Below are positions 1 through 4,010 of a DNA stretch of 6,977 nt, piece after piece. The DNA comes from Desulfobulbaceae bacterium (GTDB lineage Bacteria > Desulfobacterota > Desulfobulbia > Desulfobulbales > SURF-16). Numbering within the stretch: position 1 is the stretch's first letter; every line of letters begins with the position of its first letter. The DNA is taken from the NCBI GenBank assembly GCA_024763115.1, contig JANTGB010000117.1, forward strand, positions 1 to 6,977. Direction: 5' to 3'. The notes under the pieces were generated by a model. That model had not been told where the DNA came from, ran no database searches, and saw only the letters and a list, made by a program, of their open reading frames with translations. Position numbers and translations under genes: made by a program.

Positions 1-14
1 CTCCGATAGATTTT

Positions 15-66
15 CGTGATCAGGTCGGCGCAGCGTATTAGTCATACGTAAGCCGGACTGATCGCG
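15..66. repeat. Long imperfect hairpin upstream of remA
   Basis: Positions 15-28 can pair with 53-66. Of 14 positions, 11 are Watson-Crick pairs, two more are G-T/G-U type (17 with 64, 25 with 56), and one is mismatched (24 with 57). Inside it, CGTAT (34-38) pairs perfectly with ATACG (44-48) around a five-base loop. No T-run follows, so it is not a classical intrinsic terminator. It may be the structured part of a REP-like intergenic element, since a repeat-core copy lies just downstream at 75-95, or an RNA structure at the end of an upstream gene. The structure is read directly from the sequence; its function is unknown. Confidence 0.6.
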
Positions 67-74
67 GAAATATG

Positions 75-95
75 CGGTGCCCTGTGAGCAGTTAC
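75..95 (-). repeat. Copy of dispersed intergenic repeat (core GTAACTGCTCA)
   Basis: Read on the minus strand, 95 down to 85 is GTAACTGCTCA, identical to 3145-3155. The match continues to position 75, with 18 of 21 bases shared with 3145-3165. It lies in the leader of remA, with the hairpin at 15-66 on its far side. This parallels the copy at 3145, which is also followed by a stem-loop. It is probably a fragment of a small non-coding repeat family. Confidence 0.5.
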
Positions 96-118
96 AAAAA
101 AACACGGAATAAGCCAAC

Positions 119-397
119 ATGGATCAACGAATGATAAATATCGGCTTCGGCAACTCAGTGGTTGCCGGCCGCATACTGGTGGTGGTTAATCCTAAATCAT
201 CACCAATTAAAAAATTAAAGGAAGAGGCCAAACAGCAAAAAAAATTGATTGACGTGACCGAAGGCCGTCGCACCAGATCAATAATAATCCTGGATACCAA
301 TCATGTTATTCTTTCCTCTGTTCAGCCGGAAACCCTGACCCAGCGTTTTACCCCGGCCGGTCAAGCCCCTTTCAACTTGGGAGAAGATGGTGAGTAA
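119..397 (+). CDS. remA: RemA-type regulatory protein (DUF370)
   Basis: A 92-residue member of the DUF370/RemA family. In Bacillus the family protein is an oligomeric DNA-binding regulator of matrix genes; its role in Gram-negative bacteria is poorly known. Family hallmarks are clear: INIGFGN (residues 6-12), the NPKSSPIKK segment (24-32, in place of the usual PESAPIKR), the basic GRRTR (49-53) and HVILSSVQPET (62-72). R18 and R50/R51, at the positions of conserved basic residues in RemA proteins, are present. The tail after about residue 78 is unconserved and overlaps gmk. An in-frame stop at 110-112 limits the start to M1 (119) or M5 (131); neither has a good Shine-Dalgarno sequence. The 11-nt overlap with gmk suggests a shared transcript. 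The family assignment is firm; the biological role here is not. Confidence 0.9.
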   Translation: MDQRMINIGFGNSVVAGRILVVVNPKSSPIKKLKEEAKQQKKLIDVTEGRRTRSIIILDTNHVILSSVQPETLTQRFTPAGQAPFNLGEDGE

Positions 398-1007
398 AGG
401 CAGTATCTTTATAATTTCCGCGCCTTCCGGCACCGGCAAGACCACGATTCTTAAGGAAATTATGCTATTTGCCCCTAATCTCGCCTTTTCAGTTTCCCAT
501 ACGACCAGAGAACCCAGAGGCCGGGAGCAGAATGGAATTGATTACCATTTTGTTAATATTAAAGAATTTACCAGGATGCGGGATAAAGGAGAATTCCTGG
601 AATGGGCCCGGGTGCATGATAATTTCTACGGAACCAGCAGAACAGCAGTTGAAAAACAACTGGCCCAGGGGCTTGACGTTTTTCTAGATATTGATATCCA
701 GGGGATGAAACAGATTAAAAAACAATTAGGCGCGCCGGTGACCATATTCATAGCTCCGCCCTCCTGGGAGGAGCAGGAAAGACGATTGCGGCAGCGCGGC
801 ACTGATTCGCCGGAGACTATTGCCCTGCGCCTGGCCAATGGCCGCCGGGAAATGGCTTTTGCCGATTTATATGATTATCTGTTGATTAATGATACGGTTG
901 ACCAGGCAGTGGAAATGCTGCGCGCCATTATCCTGGCCCGCCGCAGTCGAACCCGCCGTTCCGCTGCTGGACTTGCCCTTGATCTTCCTGCTGCTGATCC
1001 GGTGTAA
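387..1007 (+). CDS. gmk: Guanylate kinase
   Basis: A 206-residue cytosolic enzyme that phosphorylates GMP (and dGMP) to GDP using ATP, essential for GTP supply. The P-loop is APSGTGKTT (residues 12-20). The GMP-binding signature is TTREPRGREQNGIDYHFV (39-56), followed by FLEWARVHDNFYGTS (70-84), DIDIQG (101-106) and the lid region RLRQRGTDS (133-141). The length is normal for the family. The basic, Ala/Leu-rich end (about 185-206) is unconserved. The gene overlaps remA by 11 nt. GGGAG at 379-383 is only 3 nt from the ATG but 6 nt from the next codon, GTG at 390. Starting there would give the family-typical SKGSIFIISAPSG amino end, so 390 is a plausible real start. The TAA stop lies inside a copy of the dispersed GTAACTGTTCA motif. 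Confidence 0.97.
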   Translation: MVSKGSIFIISAPSGTGKTTILKEIMLFAPNLAFSVSHTTREPRGREQNGIDYHFVNIKEFTRMRDKGEFLEWARVHDNFYGTSRTAVEKQLAQGLDVFLDIDIQGMKQIKKQLGAPVTIFIAPPSWEEQERRLRQRGTDSPETIALRLANGRREMAFADLYDYLLINDTVDQAVEMLRAIILARRSRTRRSAAGLALDLPAADPV

Positions 1008-1038
1008 CTGTTCAGCTAAAAGATGCGCATGGCGCACC
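1004..1038 (+). repeat. Repeat core plus small hairpin between gmk and rlmB
   Basis: GTAACTGTTCA at 1004-1014 is identical to 3208-3218. Ten bases on, TGCGC (1024-1028) and GCGCA (1032-1036) form a 5-bp stem around ATG. The motif carries the gmk stop codon (1005-1007), and the whole unit nearly fills the 47-nt gap to rlmB. There is no T-run, so readthrough into rlmB is expected. It is probably another fragment of the same intergenic repeat family. Confidence 0.45.
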
Positions 1039-1054
1039 CTACTGAAACCATAAA

Positions 1055-1855
1055 ATGGCCGAAAAAAAACAGCAATTCAGCCGCAAAGGCAAACGCGGCT
1101 CCGAACATCCGGCCAGGCAGCCTGATGAGCGGGAAATAATCTGGGGTATCCACCCCCTGCTGGCCGCACTAAGCGATGCTCCGGGGCGAATAAACGAAAT
1201 TACAGTCCTGAAAGGCAAAACCGGCCGGAAGATTCAGCAGATAATTGATCTGGCCCGCAGTAAGGGGATAAGGGTCAGATTTCGAGCGGAATTTCACCTG
1301 CCCGGCTCCGGGCAAAATCACCAGGGCGTTTATGCCCGGATTTCGGCAATTTCCACCCTGAATCTTGACCAGCTTCTCTTTCGACTCAAAACAAGGAAAA
1401 ATCCAATTCTCCTGGCCCTGGATTCCATTCAGGACCCCCATAATCTCGGCGCTGTCGGTCGCTCCGCCTCTGCCGCCGGGGTTGCGGGCCTGATTGTCAA
1501 CAAGGATCGTTCCGCTCCCCTGGGCGGCACGGCAGCCAAAATTTCCGCCGGGGCCCTGAGCGGACTTAATGTCTGCCGGGTCACCAACCTGGCAACAACG
1601 CTTAAACGTTTAAAAAAAGAAGGGTTCTGGATTTTCGGGGCTGCGGCCGAGGAGGAACGGTCTCTTTTTCAGACGGATTTCAGCGGCCCACTCTGCCTGG
1701 TAATGGGCGGCGAGGCCAAGGGGATCAGGCCACTTGTCAGGGAACAGTGCGATATGCTGGTGTCCATCCCCATGCATGGCTCACTTGACTCCCTCAATGT
1801 TTCTGCGGCAACAGCGGTTATTCTCTTTGAAATCGTCAGGCAACGGTCATGCTGA
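1055..1855 (+). CDS. rlmB: 23S rRNA 2'-O-methyltransferase RlmB (SpoU/TrmH family)
   Basis: A 266-residue SPOUT-class methyltransferase. RlmB methylates the 2'-hydroxyl of a conserved G in the peptidyl-transferase loop of 23S rRNA (G2251 in E. coli) using S-adenosylmethionine. After a basic, low-complexity leader (1-27) comes the SpoU substrate-binding domain, starting EIIWGIHPLLAAL (27-39). The catalytic domain has motif 1, DSIQDPHNLGAVGRSA (123-138, with N130 and R136), motif 2, GGEAKGIRP (218-226), and motif 3, SIPMHGSLDSLNVSAA (237-252). These knotted-site motifs are intact. A TGA in frame at 1043-1045 and no in-frame ATG before the conserved region make 1055 the only reasonable ATG start, although no Shine-Dalgarno sequence is visible. 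Another SpoU-family target cannot be fully excluded, but the RlmB type fits length and domain order best. Confidence 0.9.
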   Translation: MAEKKQQFSRKGKRGSEHPARQPDEREIIWGIHPLLAALSDAPGRINEITVLKGKTGRKIQQIIDLARSKGIRVRFRAEFHLPGSGQNHQGVYARISAISTLNLDQLLFRLKTRKNPILLALDSIQDPHNLGAVGRSASAAGVAGLIVNKDRSAPLGGTAAKISAGALSGLNVCRVTNLATTLKRLKKEGFWIFGAAAEEERSLFQTDFSGPLCLVMGGEAKGIRPLVREQCDMLVSIPMHGSLDSLNVSAATAVILFEIVRQRSC

Positions 1856-1866
1856 ATTATTTTTTT
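1836..1866 (+). terminator. Weak intrinsic terminator candidate for rlmB
   Basis: TCAG-CA (1836-1839, 1841-1842) pairs with TG-CTGA (1850-1855), with G1840 bulged and a 7-nt loop. It is followed by ATTA and seven T residues (1860-1866). The stem lies in the last codons of rlmB and the T-run lies in the end of the opposing S1 gene, as expected when two stops are one base apart. The stem is short and A/T-rich, so efficiency may be low. In the minus direction the same hairpin lacks a T-run. Confidence 0.35.
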
Positions 1867-3113
1867 GCCATTTTCTCTTGCAGCAGATCACCCAAGGTAC
1901 CCATGGACGATGAACTTTTTTTCTCCCGGGCAGCATAATGTTTATACTCAGCCCGGTTGTCGTCGTTCCGCCCGGATTTTGTTTTTTTGCGGGGTTTGCC
2001 TTTTGGTTCAGCCATTTCAACATTGGGCAGGGAAAGTGACATCCGTTTTTCCTTAACATCAATAGAATCGACCTTAACCTCAATATCGTCACCAACCTGG
2101 ACAACCTCGCGGGGATGGTTAATCCTCCGCCCGCCACCCAGTTTGGAAATATGAACCAGGCCGTCAATGCCGGGGGCCAGGGTGACAAAAGCGCCGAAGT
2201 CCGTAAGCCGCGCCACCCTGCCGTTATAACTCTTGCCTTCCTGGAACTGTTCGCCGACACTGTCCCAGGGGTCGGGCATGGTTTGTTTCAGGCTGAAGGA
2301 GTAACGGTCTTTTTTCCAGTCCAGCTTCAATGCCGCCACCTCGACCTTTTTCCCCACCTCAAGGATGGCATGGATGTCCTCAACTCTTCCCCAGCTTATT
2401 TCCGAAACCGGAATCAGTCCCTCAATACCGCCGATATCAACAAAGGCGCCGAAATCACGCAAAGAAGTAATGACCCCGGTTACGGTCATGCCGGGTTCCA
2501 GGGTCTCTTGCAATTTTTCTTTCTGTTCAGCCCTTTCCTCTTCAAGAACCACCCGGTGGGAAACAATAATATTACGACCGTTTTCCTTGTATTCGATAAT
2601 TTTAAAAACAAGCTGTTGATCAACAAACCGGCTGCTGTCCTCCACCCGGCGCAGCGCCATCTGCGAATAGGGACAAAAGGCGCGGACTGCGCCGATTTTT
2701 ACCTCATAGCCTCCCTTTATTTCTTTGCTGACTCTGCCTTCAAGAGGAATATTGCTGCGAAAGGCCTCCTGGAGATGGGCTCGGGCCGCAGCCCCGGACA
2801 TCTTTGTAGTAAAAATTTTTTCATTACGTTCAACCGTAAGAAAATAGGCAAGAAGCTTGTCCCCTGCCTTGACGGAATGCCCGCCTTTCTCGTCAAGCAG
2901 TTCACTTGCCGCCAGCACTCCCTCGCTCTTACCGCCGATATCAAGAAAAATCCATTCATTATCAATTCCCACCACAGTTCCTTCGACCTTCCGGCCCGGC
3001 TCAAAAAAATCAGGTTCCACTGCGGTTTCATTCATCAGGTCGGCAAAACTTTTTTCACCGGACATGGACTGATTTTCACTGAATGTTTCTTGTTCCTGTT
3101 GCTCAGGGGACAT
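1857..3113 (-). CDS. Protein with four S1 RNA-binding domains (RpsA-like)
   Basis: A 418-residue RNA-binding protein with four S1 (OB-fold) repeats at about residues 40-108, 122-190, 207-277 and 292-363. Repeats 3 and 4 carry the classic DFGAFV core (220-225 and 305-310), followed by GLIPVSEIS (232-240) and GLVHISKL (318-325). Repeat 2 has the GGYEVKIGAVRAFCP form typical of ribosomal S1 domain 2. The acidic amino end (1-35) and the Lys/Arg/Ser-rich tail (370-418, ending GTLGDLLQEKMAKK) look flexible. At four domains it is shorter than the six-domain ribosomal S1 of E. coli and closer in size to the four-domain S1 homologue YpfD of Bacillus. It could be a ribosome-associated translation factor or an accessory RNA chaperone; this cannot be decided here. 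AAAGGTG at 3118-3124 is a good ribosome-binding site 4 nt from the ATG. The gene converges with rlmB, with one base between stops. Confidence 0.9.
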   Translation of the reverse strand: MSPEQQEQETFSENQSMSGEKSFADLMNETAVEPDFFEPGRKVEGTVVGIDNEWIFLDIGGKSEGVLAASELLDEKGGHSVKAGDKLLAYFLTVERNEKIFTTKMSGAAARAHLQEAFRSNIPLEGRVSKEIKGGYEVKIGAVRAFCPYSQMALRRVEDSSRFVDQQLVFKIIEYKENGRNIIVSHRVVLEEERAEQKEKLQETLEPGMTVTGVITSLRDFGAFVDIGGIEGLIPVSEISWGRVEDIHAILEVGKKVEVAALKLDWKKDRYSFSLKQTMPDPWDSVGEQFQEGKSYNGRVARLTDFGAFVTLAPGIDGLVHISKLGGGRRINHPREVVQVGDDIEVKVDSIDVKEKRMSLSLPNVEMAEPKGKPRKKTKSGRNDDNRAEYKHYAAREKKSSSSMGTLGDLLQEKMAKK

Positions 3114-3144
3114 AATGCACCTTTGCTGTTTTTATTATTTATTG

Positions 3145-3218
3145 GTAACTGCTCATCGGGCGCCGAATCCGGAGTCTCGCAAACTCGCTTACCTGCGCCC
3201 TGTAATTGTAACTGTTCA
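3145..3218. repeat. Structured intergenic repeat bounded by GTAACTGYTCA
   Basis: This fills most of the 110-bp gap between the phosphoesterase stop and the S1 start. The direct repeats GTAACTGCTCA (3145-3155) and GTAACTGTTCA (3208-3218) bound a segment in which GGGCGC (3158-3163) pairs perfectly with GCGCCC (3195-3200). The right part (AACTCGCTTACCT, then the 13-mer GTAATTGTAACTG at 3202-3214) recurs at 6894-6924, with the 13-mer identical. No T-run follows the stem on either strand. It is best described as a REP- or MITE-like non-coding element; it may also give the minus-strand transcript a processing or attenuation structure between the two genes. Confidence 0.6.
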
Positions 3219-3223
3219 GACGT

Positions 3224-3733
3224 TTACAGGGCAAAGGGGGTTCCCACCTCAACCTTTTCCACTTCCCGGTTGGCGCTGTCAAGAACAGCAAAAACCGGCT
3301 GACCATCCTTGCCCAGCAGTTCTCCGGGATTTATCAGCAGGCAGTCGCCTCTTTTTTCCACCCCGTAGAGATGATTATGACCGCAACAGACCACGTCAAA
3401 CTGTCCGGTGCAGGCAATCCCCCGGGCCACCTGGGGATAATGGTGAAAGGCGATTTTTAATCCCCCGGCTTCCACCGCACCCAACACGCCGTGATGCTGG
3501 ATCGAGGGGAACCTGACCCCGCATCTGCTGGAAATAAGATGCTGATCCCCGACATTATTACCATAAATAAGATGAACCGCACCGGCAAAAGCCGCCAGCT
3601 CATCCAGCATAAACGGGGAAATAAGATCACCGCAATGAATCAGGAGATGGACATCATAGGCATTACAGTAATTGACCGCAGCCCGCAGATTGGGAATATG
3701 GTCATGCGTATCAGCCATAATAGCAATTCGCAT
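3224..3733 (-). CDS. YfcE/MJ0936-type metallophosphoesterase
   Basis: A 169-residue calcineurin-like phosphoesterase that probably uses two divalent metal ions. The metal-site motifs are in order: DTH (residues 8-10), GD (35-36), GNN (58-60), FHH (96-98, where the family usually has HGH) and GHNH (118-121). They are followed by the NPGE loop (135-138, normally NPGS). The protein is soluble and cytosolic, and its length fits the family. Known members hydrolyse phosphodiester model substrates, but the natural substrate is generally unknown, so none is proposed. AAGAGGA at 3743-3749 lies 9 nt from the ATG and overlaps the stop codon of the upstream lipoprotein gene, indicating co-transcription and perhaps translational coupling. 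The replacements in the third histidine motif and in NPGS are conservative; activity is expected. Confidence 0.88.
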   Translation of the reverse strand: MRIAIMADTHDHIPNLRAAVNYCNAYDVHLLIHCGDLISPFMLDELAAFAGAVHLIYGNNVGDQHLISSRCGVRFPSIQHHGVLGAVEAGGLKIAFHHYPQVARGIACTGQFDVVCCGHNHLYGVEKRGDCLLINPGELLGKDGQPVFAVLDSANREVEKVEVGTPFAL

Positions 3734-3747
3734 AATTTTTAATCCTC

Positions 3748-3885
3748 TTATTGCGTGGCTTCGTGAATCTTATCCTTTACGGAATTAAACGCATTATCAA
3801 CTTTTTTGCCGATTTTTTCACCTTCGCCCTTTTTTTCACATGCCATTGTCGATAAAATTAATAATACTCTTGTCTGCCATTTCAT
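3748..3885 (-). CDS. Small entericidin-like lipoprotein
   Basis: A 45-codon reading frame preceded by an excellent ribosome-binding site, TTAAGGAGAT (3891-3900), with AAGGAG 7 nt from the ATG. The product starts with a short signal (MKWQTRVLLILSTMA), followed by C16, the likely lipidated cysteine. The mature 30 residues are charged and Lys-rich: CEKKGEGEKIGKKVDNAF, then NSVKDKIHEATQ. The KIGKKVDNAFNSVKDKI pattern is an amphipathic helix like those of entericidin-type and related tiny lipoproteins. The lipobox (T-M-A-C) is imperfect, since position -3 is usually Leu, Val or Ile. The gene ends 14 nt before the phosphoesterase ATG and should share its transcript. Function is unknown. Coding evidence rests on the ribosome-binding site, the lipoprotein-like layout and the tight spacing; a homology search would settle it. 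Confidence 0.75.
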   Translation of the reverse strand: MKWQTRVLLILSTMACEKKGEGEKIGKKVDNAFNSVKDKIHEATQ

Positions 3886-3981
3886 TTTATATCTCCTTAA
3901 AACGTATAATTACCAATTTTGACTGAAATAGATTATATTTCCCTGTTTAATGAAAATTATCTATCTTGCCAAGTGGAAAAA

Positions 3982-4010
3982 ATTATAAAAGCATGCAACT
4001 GAAATTTCAT
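3982..4010 (-). promoter_or_regulatory. Sigma70-like promoter for the lipoprotein-phosphoesterase unit
   Basis: On the minus strand the -10 box TATAAT (3987-3982) is a perfect consensus. Exactly 17 bp upstream is ATGAAA (4010-4005), matching four of six bases of TTGACA. Transcription would start near 3975, giving a leader of about 90 nt before the lipoprotein ATG. The -35 box overlaps the first two bases of the uvrA start codon. The spacer is A/T-rich, so chance TATAAT matches are possible (another lies at 3905-3910 on the plus strand), which limits confidence. Confidence 0.45.

Noticed and set aside
1..45. Short open frames at the left edge: a plus-strand frame ending at 39-41 and a minus-strand ATG at 45 running out of the window
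   Set aside because: Both are 12-15 codons, have no ribosome-binding site or recognisable motif, and overlap the hairpin at 15-66.
1008..1054. rpoZ (RNA polymerase omega), which often follows gmk
   Set aside because: The 47-nt gap has no room for it; only a repeat core and a small hairpin are present.
2115..3302. A 395-codon open frame on the plus strand, antisense to the S1 gene
   Set aside because: It lies opposite a protein with four clear S1 domains, its own translation has no recognisable domain, and it continues into the repeat. It is a codon-bias shadow.
3905..3951. Plus-strand promoter for uvrA using TATAAT at 3905-3910 or TTGACT at 3919-3924
   Set aside because: Neither box has a partner at 16-18 bp spacing. 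A uvrA promoter must exist, but I cannot place it.
3886..4008. LexA/SOS operator for uvrA
   Set aside because: No CTGT-N8-ACAG or GAAC-N4-GTTC type palindrome was found. CTTGCCAAG (3965-3973) is a short palindrome but is not a known LexA site.
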